From contig CAYYGH010000008.1 in NCBI GenBank assembly GCA_964471405.1, positions 1-59,436 of the forward strand: 59,436 nt of DNA. Direction: 5' to 3'. How positions within the stretch are numbered: the stretch's first letter is position 1; the number at the start of each line of letters is the position of its first letter. This DNA comes from J084 sp964471405. GTDB taxonomy: Bacteria > Pseudomonadota > Alphaproteobacteria > Sphingomonadales > Rhodothalassiaceae. The translations under genes and the position numbers were made by a program. The notes under the pieces were generated by a model that ran no database searches, was not told the DNA's origin, and saw only the letters and a program-made list of their open reading frames with translations. Of the stretch, positions 16,669 through 25,544 are shown one piece after another.

Positions 16669-18240
16669 TCAACCTTCCGTGCCGGACAGGCGGCCGGCCA
16701 GATAGTCGTCCTTGAGGCGGCGCTTGAAAATCTTGCCGCTGTCTTCGCGCGGCAGCTCGGGCAGGAAGAGAATCTCGCGCGGGATCTTGTAATCCGCAAT
16801 CCGACCTTTGAGGCCGGCCCGGATGTCTTCGGCGGTCAGGGCTGCGCCGGGCTCGCACTGGATGGCCGCGACCAGCCGTTCGCCGAATTCGGGGTCGGGC
16901 ACGCCGAAGACCCCGCAGTCCAGCACGCCGGGAATGTCATGGAGGGCCGCCTCGATTTCGGCCGGGTAGATGTTGACTCCGCCGGAGATTACCATGTCGT
17001 GGCTCCGGCCTTCGAGGAACAGGAAGCCCTCCTCGTCGATCCAGCCCATGTCACCATTCGTCACGAAACCGTCGCGTTCGATGCCGCGGCGTTTGGCCTC
17101 GTCCCCGTGATAGGTGAAGTCGGCAATGAGAGTGTTGCGGGCGTAGATCTCTCCCAGATTCTCCCGCCCCGGCGGGAGGATGCGCCCCGCCTCGTCATAG
17201 ATTCGCAGCTCCACACCGGGCAGCGGCCTGCCGACGGAAAGCGGCCGGGCCCGCCAGTCACCCGGTTCCATGCGGGTGAGGATCCCGACTTCCGTGGAGC
17301 CGTAGTATTCATAGATGACGTCCCCCCACCAGTCGAGCATGGCTTCCTTCACATGCGGCGGGCAGGGCGCCGCTCCGTGGACCACGAAGCGCAGCGAGGA
17401 GACGTCATAGCGCCGGCGCACCTCCTCGGGCAGTTTCAGCAGCCGCACGAACATGGTGGGCACCATGTGCAGATGGGTGATGCGCTCGCGTGCGATGAGC
17501 TCAAGCAGCATGATCGGATCGAAGCGGGGCATGAGGTGAAGATGGCCGGCGAGCCGCAGGATCGTCATCGCATAGGCGAAGGGCGCCGAATGATACATGG
17601 GGCCCGTCATCACCGCGCGAATCGGCTGCTGATCCAGTCCCCAGGCGTGGATGAGGGTCATCGTGGCACGCAGATAGTCCTCCATGGTTGCCGGGGGAAA
17701 ACGGCGTACGCCCTTGGGGCGACCGGTGGTGCCGGATGTGTAGATGATCGAGCCGGGCGGGGGAATGTCGCGCTCGGGAACCGGCTCCGAGCGGGCCGAT
17801 TCCGTCCAGAAGTCGCGCATGCCGGCAGGGATCTCCGCCTCCTGCTCGCCGATGCCATAGGCCGAGCGCACGGCCTGGGGCGGTTCGGCGAGAAAGGTCA
17901 GGAGGCCCTCGGGCAGGGCGGCCGCCGCCGGCCGGTAGAGGTCGGCATGCGCCACGAGCAGCCTGGCACCGCAGTCCTCGATCACATAGCGCACTTCCGG
18001 AGGCGCGAAATGCCAGTTGATGGGAACCGCATAGGCGCCAAGGCGGCCGGCCGCACTCGCGGCCACGATGAAGGTGAAATCATTGCGCAACAGCAGGGCG
18101 ACACGGTCCTCACGACCAATTCCGGCCTCGGCGAACAGGCCGGCCGCATGCGCGATGGCCGATTCCAGCCGCTGGGCGTCCCAGCATTGCGTGCCGAGCC
18201 CGAGCAGGGGGCCTTCACTGCTGCGCATCTCGAAATCCAT
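16669..18240 (-). CDS. Acyl-CoA synthetase / AMP-dependent ligase
   Basis: The 523-residue ANL-superfamily enzyme activates a carboxylic acid as acyl-AMP and then acyl-CoA. It has the P-loop IIYTSGTTGRPKGV near residue 168, the A5 motif YEYYGSTEVG, the hinge segment GDMGWIDEEGFLFLEGRSHDM and the C-terminal catalytic lysine in EDSGKIFKRRL. It is somewhat short at the N terminus relative to fatty-acyl-CoA ligases. The start follows GAGGAGGCGG. It lies 30 bp downstream of the hydrolase-OsmC gene, so the two probably form an operon. The acid substrate is unknown. Confidence 0.9.
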   Translation of the reverse strand: MDFEMRSSEGPLLGLGTQCWDAQRLESAIAHAAGLFAEAGIGREDRVALLLRNDFTFIVAASAAGRLGAYAVPINWHFAPPEVRYVIEDCGARLLVAHADLYRPAAAALPEGLLTFLAEPPQAVRSAYGIGEQEAEIPAGMRDFWTESARSEPVPERDIPPPGSIIYTSGTTGRPKGVRRFPPATMEDYLRATMTLIHAWGLDQQPIRAVMTGPMYHSAPFAYAMTILRLAGHLHLMPRFDPIMLLELIARERITHLHMVPTMFVRLLKLPEEVRRRYDVSSLRFVVHGAAPCPPHVKEAMLDWWGDVIYEYYGSTEVGILTRMEPGDWRARPLSVGRPLPGVELRIYDEAGRILPPGRENLGEIYARNTLIADFTYHGDEAKRRGIERDGFVTNGDMGWIDEEGFLFLEGRSHDMVISGGVNIYPAEIEAALHDIPGVLDCGVFGVPDPEFGERLVAAIQCEPGAALTAEDIRAGLKGRIADYKIPREILFLPELPREDSGKIFKRRLKDDYLAGRLSGTEG

Positions 18241-18270
18241 CAGGACCGCCTCCTCTTTCTTCGACCACCC

Positions 18271-19497
18271 TCAGCTTTCCACCCGCGTGCTGCGGATCTT
18301 CACCTCGCCCGTGAGCGTGCGATGCACGGGGCATCTGTTGGCGATCTCCATCAGGCGTGTCAGCTGCGCCTCGTCGAGTGCCCCGGTGATCGCGATCTCG
18401 CGGGTGATTTCGTCGACCATGCCGTCTTTCGTCTCGCAATCCGCACAATCGGCGGCGTGGACCTTCCTGTGTGCCAGGCGCACGGCCACATGGGCGAGCG
18501 GCCAGCCCTTGCGCTCGGCATACATGCGCAGCGTCATCGCCGTGCACGCACCCAGGGCCGAGAGCAGATATCCATAAGGGTCCGGCCCGTGATTGAGCCC
18601 TCCGACCTCCTCTGGCTCGTCAGCCAGCATGCGATGGCCTTTTGCTGAAATCACCTCCTGATACCGGCCGGTATGCGCCTCGGCGACGATCACATGCGCC
18701 CCGTCCTCCACGAATGGCGCCTTCAACTCGGGTTCGACCAGCTCCGGCACGTAGCGCCGGCACCAGGCCGCAATCACGTCGCCGGCATACCAGGCATCGG
18801 CGCGCCGGCGCAGCAGATGATCGGCATCATCCAGCGAGACGAAGCTCTTGGGATGACGGGCCGTGCGGTAGATGGCCTCGGCATTCTCGATACCCACGAT
18901 CTCATCCCGGGGAGCATGAAGGATGAGCAGGGCCCGGTTCAGATGGCGGATGCGCTCTTCCTGCTCGACACCGAGAGTCTGTTCCAGAAACCGCCTCGTG
19001 ATCCGGAAGGGGCGGCCTCCGATGGCAATCTCGGCTTCGCCTTCTTCGGCCACCTCGCGCAGTGCCCCCTTGAAATGGCGCAGGACATGATCGGGGGAAA
19101 AGGGCGCACCGATGGTGGCGACCGCCGTCACCGATTCGATCTCGGGTGCGGCATGCAGCGCAGCCGCCCCGCCCAGGGAATGACCGACGAGCAGCCGCGG
19201 GGCCATTCCCTCTGCCGCCAGCGCCCGCGCTGCGGCCTTGAGATCCGCGACATTGGCCCGGAATCCCGCATTGGCAAAGTCGCCTTCCGATTCACCGAGG
19301 CCCGAAAAGTCGAAACGCAGGACCGCGAATCCATGCCGGGTCAGCCGTTCACTGATGCGGCGGGCGGCATGGATGTCCTTGGTGCAGGTGAAGCAGTGCG
19401 CGAAAAGCGCATAAGCCTTGGGGTGGCCCACCGGCAGATCAAGCCGGCCGACCAGCTCACCGGCGGTGCCGGCAAAAGTGAATCGGCGAAATCGCAT
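18271..19497 (-). CDS. Bifunctional alpha/beta hydrolase - OsmC-like protein
   Basis: The 408-residue protein fuses two domains. Residues 1-250 are an alpha/beta hydrolase with nucleophile elbow GHSLGG, an acid in APRDEIVGIEN and the histidine in DDADHLL. Residues 265-408 are OsmC-like, with the two redox cysteines in GACTAMTLRMY and NRCPVHRTL. OsmC proteins reduce organic hydroperoxides. The fusion is known in proteobacteria, but its substrate is not established. AAAGGACAGG precedes ATG 19497; the open frame extends 36 codons further with no leader. Confidence 0.9.
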   Translation of the reverse strand: MRFRRFTFAGTAGELVGRLDLPVGHPKAYALFAHCFTCTKDIHAARRISERLTRHGFAVLRFDFSGLGESEGDFANAGFRANVADLKAAARALAAEGMAPRLLVGHSLGGAAALHAAPEIESVTAVATIGAPFSPDHVLRHFKGALREVAEEGEAEIAIGGRPFRITRRFLEQTLGVEQEERIRHLNRALLILHAPRDEIVGIENAEAIYRTARHPKSFVSLDDADHLLRRRADAWYAGDVIAAWCRRYVPELVEPELKAPFVEDGAHVIVAEAHTGRYQEVISAKGHRMLADEPEEVGGLNHGPDPYGYLLSALGACTAMTLRMYAERKGWPLAHVAVRLAHRKVHAADCADCETKDGMVDEITREIAITGALDEAQLTRLMEIANRCPVHRTLTGEVKIRSTRVES

Positions 19498-19632
19498 GTG
19501 CCTGTCCTTTCCCTGTCCGGCCCGGACCTGGCCCGGGTGGAGCTGTCGCCTCCCGTCCACGCATCGGGGACGCAGCAGACAGTGTTTCGCGGATGGTCCG
19601 GTCAAGACAAGCCTTGACGGCAGGGCGTGGGA

Positions 19633-20592
19633 TCAGGGGCTTTCCCGGGATGGCGCCTCAGCACGCAAGTAGGCGGCTTCCAGGAGGGCATTGGGTGCCG
19701 CCCGGTCAAATCCCGGCCAGCGATGCAGATTGGTGATGCGGTAGCGGGCGAGCAGTTCGTACAGACGCAGCTGCGCGGCAACCGGCACGCCCGCTCTTTT
19801 GAGAAGAATGGCGGCCTTCGTATCGACGATCCGCTCGATCGCAACGAGACGGGCCACGGCTTCCCGCCGCCGCGTGATGCGGTGGGCGAGATAGGGATCA
19901 GGCTCAAGGCCGTAGCGGTGAAGACTGGCCGGAACGCTGCCGGCCGCGTGATCGGGTGGACTGCGGTGATGCGGATCCCGGCCGTAGAAGAGCAGCCAGG
20001 GTGCGGCCGCCTCTCCAAGAGTGACGGCCTCTCCCGCGCCGCCGGCGATAAGCGCCACCCAGCTGAACAGCCCCACAAGCCGGCGTCTGTTCTTGGCCTT
20101 GCGGCTGATCACGGCCAGACGGGTCTCGACGGCCTCCAGCGCATGCACCGCCGCATGGGCCAGGGCGGCGGTGACGATCAAGCCGCGGTCCTCCTCTCCT
20201 GGCGCCTCCCGACCCGGCCTGCCGGCAAGCAGGGTCGTGGAAAGGGAGCACAGCAGCCGCTCGGGCGGGGCGGCGGCCGGATCCCCGCCCATCTCTCCGG
20301 GCGGCAGGGGGAGGGCTTCCTCATGACAGACAAGTTCGGGCAGGGAGGATTCATGAATCGCAAGCCGCAGGCGCCGGCCCAGCAGATCGCGCGGCACAGC
20401 CACGGCAAGCGGGCGCCAGAAAGGGGCGAGTGCCGGCGGCAGGACGGCGGAGTCCGCAGGCCGCTCCGGAGTCGGCGGAACGGGCGGTCCATCCTGCAGC
20501 CGCACCGGCCCGGGGTGGGCCATTGCGCCCCTCACCAGCACCAGCACGCAGATGACACCCGTTACCAGTGGGAACCGATACCCTCGCCGCAT
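19633..20592 (-). CDS. Exported protein of unknown function
   Basis: The 319-residue protein has a signal peptide (MRRGYRFPLVTGVICVLVLV, cleavage likely near AMAHPG). The Pro-rich mature N terminus is followed by a mainly helical body with a possible membrane-associated stretch LVGLFSWVALIAGGAGEAV near residue 175. A charged Arg-rich region follows. No motif of a known enzyme is visible. GGAAGGG lies before the ATG. It stands downstream of the redoxin gene on the same strand with a 130-bp gap. Confidence 0.65.
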   Translation of the reverse strand: MRRGYRFPLVTGVICVLVLVRGAMAHPGPVRLQDGPPVPPTPERPADSAVLPPALAPFWRPLAVAVPRDLLGRRLRLAIHESSLPELVCHEEALPLPPGEMGGDPAAAPPERLLCSLSTTLLAGRPGREAPGEEDRGLIVTAALAHAAVHALEAVETRLAVISRKAKNRRRLVGLFSWVALIAGGAGEAVTLGEAAAPWLLFYGRDPHHRSPPDHAAGSVPASLHRYGLEPDPYLAHRITRRREAVARLVAIERIVDTKAAILLKRAGVPVAAQLRLYELLARYRITNLHRWPGFDRAAPNALLEAAYLRAEAPSRESP

Positions 20593-20722
20593 CCTGGCAA
20601 GCCCTTCCTTGGCCGGCTGTCGCCCGGGCGGGCCTTGCGCTCTCCCCCCTCAGGGGGCATGCCGGACAAATCCGGCCAAAAGGAGGCGGAGGAGGGAAGA
20701 GCCGGTCAGAGGCCGAGAATGC

Positions 20723-21367
20723 TCAATCCGCGTATTTGACGGTGCAGCCATACGGGCGCGTTGAGGGATTGGGGACGGGCCTGCCGGCCGCTACCGCCGC
20801 CAGGGCATCCCGGACGTAATTGTGCGCTCCGGCGATGTCGGCCGGGTCGGCGGTCGGCCGATCATCGATCGCGCCCATGTAGGCGAGCGTGCCGTCCGGG
20901 GCGATCACGAACATGTGCGGTGTCGTGCGCGCATGGTAGAGGCGGCCCAGCCGGCCTTGCGGGTCCAGGATCACATGCGTGACATAGGCGCCGCGCTCCG
21001 CATTCAGCCGGCGGGCCTCCTCGGCCGTCACATGGCCCTGCTTGCCGGGGGCCGAGGAGATGATCTGGATCCACACGGCTGCGTATTTTTCCGTCGCTTC
21101 CCGCTGGAGGCGCTGCATGTTGCCGCTTTCATAATGCTTGCGCGTATAGGGGCATTGATGGTTCGTCCATTCGAGGACCACGATCCGGCCCCTGAAGTCG
21201 GCCAGCCGCAGCCGGTGGCCGTCGATATCGGTTGCCGTGAAGGCGGGGGCGGGTGCGCCGGGAATGGGATGGGCCCGCGCACCGGTGATCGCAATCACGA
21301 CCAGGGCCCATGCGATCACCAGGCCTGTCGGCAGCCGGGCCCGATCTTTCCTCTCAGATGGACACAT
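20723..21367 (-). CDS. Exported redoxin (thioredoxin-fold) protein
   Basis: The 214-residue protein has a signal peptide ending near ITGARAHP. The AhpC/TSA-like fold shows APAFTATDIDGHRLRLADFRG, VVLEWTNHQCPYTRKHYES with a single active cysteine, and TTPHMFVIAPDGTLAYMG. It ends PYGCTVKYAD, a C-terminal cysteine typical of this subgroup. A CPYT rather than CXXC site suggests peroxidase-like or thiol-transfer chemistry in the periplasm. It starts 85 bp downstream of the DsbD/ScsB-like gene, its probable electron donor. GGGAGAGG precedes the ATG. Confidence 0.87.
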   Translation of the reverse strand: MCPSERKDRARLPTGLVIAWALVVIAITGARAHPIPGAPAPAFTATDIDGHRLRLADFRGRIVVLEWTNHQCPYTRKHYESGNMQRLQREATEKYAAVWIQIISSAPGKQGHVTAEEARRLNAERGAYVTHVILDPQGRLGRLYHARTTPHMFVIAPDGTLAYMGAIDDRPTADPADIAGAHNYVRDALAAVAAGRPVPNPSTRPYGCTVKYAD

Positions 21368-21452
21368 GATGCCTCTCCCGCTGTGCGCATCCTCCCTTCG
21401 AGGGAGAAGATCATGGGCCGAGGACGGTACGTCCGGCAAGCCCAACGATCGC

Positions 21453-23717
21453 TCATTCAGCCGCCCGGCCGGCGGCGGGTGCAGACAGCTCTGCCAGCCG
21501 GGCGAGCAGATCGGATGGCGTGAGAATCTGGGGCAGGATTTCCGGTTGCGCCCGTCCGGGACGATAGAAGAGGTAGAGCGGCACACCGTCCCGTCCGTGG
21601 CGGGCGAGTTCGGCCGCGATCTCAGGGTCGCGATGCGTCCAGTCGGCCTTGAAGACGGCGACGTGATGCGCGGCCAGCGCCTGACGCAGCGCGGCGTCAT
21701 CCAGGGTGACGGTCTCGTTCACCTTGCAGGTGATGCACCAGTCGGCGGTGAAATAGACGAAGACGGGCCGGCCGGCCGCAATCGCCTCGGCCACGGCTTC
21801 GGAAGACCATGGCCGCTCGTCAAGGACCGTTCCGTCCGTCCGGGCGGGGGAGGCGACTGCAGGCGCGCGGTCATCGGCTGCGCGGATGGCGGAGGCCGGC
21901 GCGGGGGCCACGGCAAGCCACAGAAAGCCCGCCGCTGCGGCAAGCCCCAGACCCGCCCACAGGCGGCGTTGCACGAGATGTCGTCCGGCCCAGACGGCAA
22001 ACCCGATCATGACGAGGGCAGCCAGCAGCCAGGCGGCGGCCGTTTCGCCCGCCAGTCTCGCCAGCACCCAGACCAGCCAGACGGCCGTCAGCCACATGGG
22101 AAAGGCGAGCGCCTGCTGGAGGCGCTCCATCCACGCTCCAGGGCGCGGCAGCATTCGGCGGACGGCCGGCAGAAGGCTGACGAGCAGATAGGGCAGGGCA
22201 AGTCCCAGCCCGAGGCCGGCGAAGACGGCAAGCGCCTGAGGAGCCGGCATGACCACCGCCGCTCCCAGCGCGGTGGCCATGAAGGGGGCCGTGCAGGGTG
22301 TGGCGACCACCGCGGCCAGCAGGCCGGTCAACAGGCTGTGGGCGGCGCCTTCGCCTTCCGTCGCCGCAGGCGTGATCGACCAGCCTGCCGGCAACCGCCA
22401 CCAGCCCATGAAGTGCAGGCCCACGAGGAACATGAGGATGGCAAGGCCGGCAACCACCCAGGGCTCCTGCAGCTGAAAGCCCCAGCCCACCGCCTCGCCC
22501 CCGGCCTTGAGCAGCAGCAGGATCGCAGCCAGGCTCAAAAAGCCGGCCAGAACCCCGAGCGTGTAGAAGATTCCGTCCCGGCGCGCGGCGGCCTCACCGG
22601 CTCCCGCGCTCCTTAACAGCGCCATCGCCTTCATCGACAGGACGGGAAAGACGCAGGGCATCAGATTGAGCAGCAGGCCCCCCAGCACCGCCAGAGCCAG
22701 GGCCGGCAGAAAACCCGCAGACGCCGGGCCCTCCCGGCCCCCACCCGTCGCCAGGGCCGCCAGCACCGGCGCCGGATCGAGCGCGAGCGGGGCATCCAGC
22801 TCGAAGCCTTCACGCTCGCCATCGGGACGCGTGAGAACGAGGACTCCGGAAACACTTCCTGCGGGCGACGGATTGGCGAGATCGCGCGCGCTCCCCATCA
22901 TCAGCCGCCCGCCCCGCAGCCGCCAGCGCTGCGGTGCCGCATAAGCCAGCACACCCTCCTTTGAGGGATAGAAATAGGCATCGGTAATGTCACCGGCCGC
23001 AAGCCCCGGCATCTCGACGGCCAGCAGAAACCGGTCGGCGGTGAAGGCGGCTTCGGCGCGCCCGGCCGGAAAGGGATGCGGCAGCCGGCTCCGCCACGTC
23101 CGGAAGGCCCTGGCGACCGCCGGCGAAGCATTCTTACGCAAGGCTGCAGGCGGCAGGCTCACCGTTCCCGATTCCGGCACGCAGACGTCCGCACAGACCA
23201 GCCAGTCGAGCCGGAGGGTCGCATCGCCCTTCGCCGCCGGCGAAACCGTCACCGGCAGCAGAAAGGCCGCCTCCCCCTCATAGCCGTAATTCATCAGCGG
23301 GCCGACGGGGATGCGCTCGGGGATCGGGAAGCGCAGCTCCCCCGGCTGCAGCGGTGCGGAATCGCCGCGAGACACTTTCGGGGGCAGGCCGGAGTCGCCG
23401 GGATTGCGCCAGTAGACATGCCAGCCGGGCTGCGGGCGGAAGAGGAGGGCAAGCGTGGCCTCGCCGGGGCGTTCACTCTTCTCCGCGAATACCAGGACGG
23501 TGGTGTGCGGCTGATCGATCCGGGCGAGCGCTTCCGCCTCGGGCACGGCGGTGATGCGGGCGCTCTCCGCCACCGCGGACGCCGATGGCGGCACGGCCAG
23601 CGCGCAGAGCAGCGTCAGGAAGAGGAACAGGGCGCCACGCAGGGCTGAAGGCCTGCTCCTGACACCGGCGGTCTTCGCTGGAGCGCTCACCACCTTCCGC
23701 TGGCCGTCACCGGTCAT
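21453..23717 (-). CDS. Thiol:disulfide interchange protein, DsbD/ScsB-like
   Basis: The 754-residue membrane protein moves reducing equivalents from cytoplasmic thioredoxin to periplasmic partners. After a signal peptide (ending near SASAVAES), residues 50-300 form the DsbD N-terminal domain with the cysteine pair in CADVCVPESG. A central block of eight helices carries the transporter cysteines in NLMPCVFPVLSMKAM and VVATPCTAPFMAT. The C-terminal thioredoxin domain has FTADWCITCKVNE. This is the ScsB-like architecture, longer than classical DsbD. The ATG at 23717 follows GAGGA at slightly long spacing. Confidence 0.92.
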   Translation of the reverse strand: MTGDGQRKVVSAPAKTAGVRSRPSALRGALFLFLTLLCALAVPPSASAVAESARITAVPEAEALARIDQPHTTVLVFAEKSERPGEATLALLFRPQPGWHVYWRNPGDSGLPPKVSRGDSAPLQPGELRFPIPERIPVGPLMNYGYEGEAAFLLPVTVSPAAKGDATLRLDWLVCADVCVPESGTVSLPPAALRKNASPAVARAFRTWRSRLPHPFPAGRAEAAFTADRFLLAVEMPGLAAGDITDAYFYPSKEGVLAYAAPQRWRLRGGRLMMGSARDLANPSPAGSVSGVLVLTRPDGEREGFELDAPLALDPAPVLAALATGGGREGPASAGFLPALALAVLGGLLLNLMPCVFPVLSMKAMALLRSAGAGEAAARRDGIFYTLGVLAGFLSLAAILLLLKAGGEAVGWGFQLQEPWVVAGLAILMFLVGLHFMGWWRLPAGWSITPAATEGEGAAHSLLTGLLAAVVATPCTAPFMATALGAAVVMPAPQALAVFAGLGLGLALPYLLVSLLPAVRRMLPRPGAWMERLQQALAFPMWLTAVWLVWVLARLAGETAAAWLLAALVMIGFAVWAGRHLVQRRLWAGLGLAAAAGFLWLAVAPAPASAIRAADDRAPAVASPARTDGTVLDERPWSSEAVAEAIAAGRPVFVYFTADWCITCKVNETVTLDDAALRQALAAHHVAVFKADWTHRDPEIAAELARHGRDGVPLYLFYRPGRAQPEILPQILTPSDLLARLAELSAPAAGRAAE

Positions 23718-23972
23718 GAATCCGTCATCCTCACATCGCCTGGGAGGACCATATGGCCTCGTTCTCTCCCCCTTGCTTCGCCACAGGGATACGAGGATGA
23801 TAGATAGAAAGGCCGGCGTGCTATCGCAAGCCATGCGATCGACAGGAAGGTGTCTCGGGCAGCCGCCTGCGGCATGCGGGGCTGCGGGGCCGCCAGGCGG
23901 GCGGCCGGTTGCGGTGGGCATGGACTCACCCCGGCCCGAGAAACGGGGAAGGAGCAGGAGGGGAGATCCGAA

Positions 23973-24773
23973 GTGACGTCGGGACGCAGGCCTGTCATCT
24001 CGTTCGAAAGCAAATGGGGCAGCGACTTCGACAGCGGAAGGCCGATCGCACAAAGCCGCCAAGAGACGCCGGCAAAAACGGCAAAGAAAGCAGAGCCGGT
24101 TCGCAGGAGCCTGCTGCTTGCCTATGTGCTCTGGCTTGTTCTGGGGATCCTCGGCGCCCATCGCTTCTATCTGAAGCGCCCCGGGACGGCCCTCATCTAT
24201 GTCGCTCTCTTCACCATCCAGCTTGCCTTGCCGGACCATGAGATCGCATTATGGGCCGCAACGCTCATGTTCCTGTTCTGGATCGTTGATGCCTTCATGA
24301 TCCCCGGAATGCTGCGCAAGCTGGCACCGCCCGCACGGCCCGTGAAGGCGGAAGGCATCGGCCCGCGCAATCCGGTGGAGGCTTCGTCTTCTTCATCTTC
24401 TTCCCCTCCGTCTTCTTCATCTTCCCTGAAGGCGGAAGATGCGCTTCGCCTGGCAGCCGAGCTCGGCGAGCTGGCGGAAGCGGCAGGCATGGAGGGGCTG
24501 GGCACGACGATGAAGGTCGGCTCTCAGGCTCTCGCTGCGGCGACGGGCAAGCGCCTGGATGCCGGCAGAAGGCCGTGGGATGAAGGAGCCGGCACCCCTT
24601 CGCGGCATGAGGGCGACGAACGCGGCCATCCGCCGAGAAAGACGGACAGCGAAGCGGGCGCAGCCCAGGATGTGCTGGCCGCCATCGAAAAGCTGCACGC
24701 CCTCTATCAGGCCGGAGCGCTCGACAGGGATGAGTTCGAGCGCGAAAAGAAGGAACTTCTGCGCAAGCTCTAG
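23973..24773 (+). CDS. TM2-domain membrane protein with C-terminal SHOCT motif
   Basis: The 266-residue protein begins with GTG, chosen because AGGAGGGGAG lies 10 bases upstream. Residues about 45-110 form a TM2 domain, RRSLLLAYVLWLVLGILGAHRFYL, with two helices joined by a short turn. A serine/proline tract follows (near residue 137). The last 30 residues are a SHOCT motif, LHALYQAGALDRDEFEREKKELL, which usually mediates oligomerisation. Function is unknown. It is divergent from the DsbD-like gene and convergent with gmk. Confidence 0.83.
   Translation: MTSGRRPVISFESKWGSDFDSGRPIAQSRQETPAKTAKKAEPVRRSLLLAYVLWLVLGILGAHRFYLKRPGTALIYVALFTIQLALPDHEIALWAATLMFLFWIVDAFMIPGMLRKLAPPARPVKAEGIGPRNPVEASSSSSSSPPSSSSSLKAEDALRLAAELGELAEAAGMEGLGTTMKVGSQALAAATGKRLDAGRRPWDEGAGTPSRHEGDERGHPPRKTDSEAGAAQDVLAAIEKLHALYQAGALDRDEFEREKKELLRKL
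24385..24424 (+). repeat. TCT/TCA-rich repeat coding the serine tract
   Basis: The 16-base sequence CGTCTTCTTCATCTTC occurs at 24385-24400 and again exactly at 24409-24424, within a run of TCT, TCA and TCC triplets. It encodes a Ser-rich linker in the TM2 protein. The 24-base period keeps the frame, so unit changes would alter linker length and not cause a frameshift. Confidence 0.8.
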
Positions 24774-24839
24774 GCGGGAGTGCGGCGCGGGCGGGCGTGC
24801 CGCAAGCGGCTTGTCCGGCCCGCTTCCGCAGCCGGCCGC

Positions 24840-25544
24840 TCAGGAGCGGGCGGGCACCCGTTCCGCCAGCAGGCTTTCGGCCAGCGCCCGGTAGCGATAA
24901 TTCTTGTCGAGGCGCAGACGTTCGGCGTCAAGCACGGTCTTGAGATCGTGGAAGCAGCGGTCGAGATCGTCGTTGACCAGCACATAGTCGTATTCCTGCC
25001 AGTGGGTGATCTCGTCACGCGCTCCGGCCATGCGCCGCGCGATGACTTCCTCGGGATCCTGGGCCCTGCGCCGCAGCCGCGCTTCCAGCTCGGCCATTGT
25101 CGGCGGCAGAATGAAGACCGAGACGACGTGGTAGGCGCTGCGGGCGAGATTGCGCCGGATCTGGGCCGCGCCCTGCCAGTCGATATCGAAGAGCACGTCG
25201 ATTCCGGCTTTCAGCTTTTCTTCCACGGGTGCCCGCGGTGTGCCGTAATGATGGCCGAAGACTTCCGCATGTTCCAGAAATGCGCCCGCGCGCGCCATCC
25301 GTGCGAATTCCTCCGCCGTGACGAAATGATAGTCCTGGCCTGCAATCTCGCTTTTGCGCCGGGGGCGGGTCGTCACGGACACCGACATCCACAGCCGGTC
25401 TCCTTCCTCGCGCAGGAGCCGGTTTGCGAGCGTGGACTTGCCGGCTCCGCTGGGCGAGGAGATGATCAGCAGCAGGCCGGGGCGATGCGTTCCGGTCGCC
25501 CCGGTCCGCCCGTCGCTCTGCGATCGCTTGCGCTCATTCGACAT
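24840..25544 (-). CDS. gmk: Guanylate kinase
   Basis: Gmk phosphorylates GMP to GDP with ATP. The 234-residue protein has the P-loop SSPSGAGKSTLANRLL near residue 29. The GMP-binding region SVSVTTRPRRKSEIAGQDYHFV follows, then FGHHYGTPRAPVEEKLKAG and DIDWQGAAQIR. An N-terminal extension of about 22 polar residues precedes the core. The ATG overlaps the last 11 bases of yicC, so the two are translationally linked. It supplies the step after guaA in nucleotide synthesis. Confidence 0.96.
   Translation of the reverse strand: MSNERKRSQSDGRTGATGTHRPGLLLIISSPSGAGKSTLANRLLREEGDRLWMSVSVTTRPRRKSEIAGQDYHFVTAEEFARMARAGAFLEHAEVFGHHYGTPRAPVEEKLKAGIDVLFDIDWQGAAQIRRNLARSAYHVVSVFILPPTMAELEARLRRRAQDPEEVIARRMAGARDEITHWQEYDYVLVNDDLDRCFHDLKTVLDAERLRLDKNYRYRALAESLLAERVPARS

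Noticed and set aside
16643..16705. 20-codon GTG frame after the orphan Shine-Dalgarno
   Set aside because: Spacing is long and the frame runs antisense into the acyl-CoA synthetase; not called as a gene.
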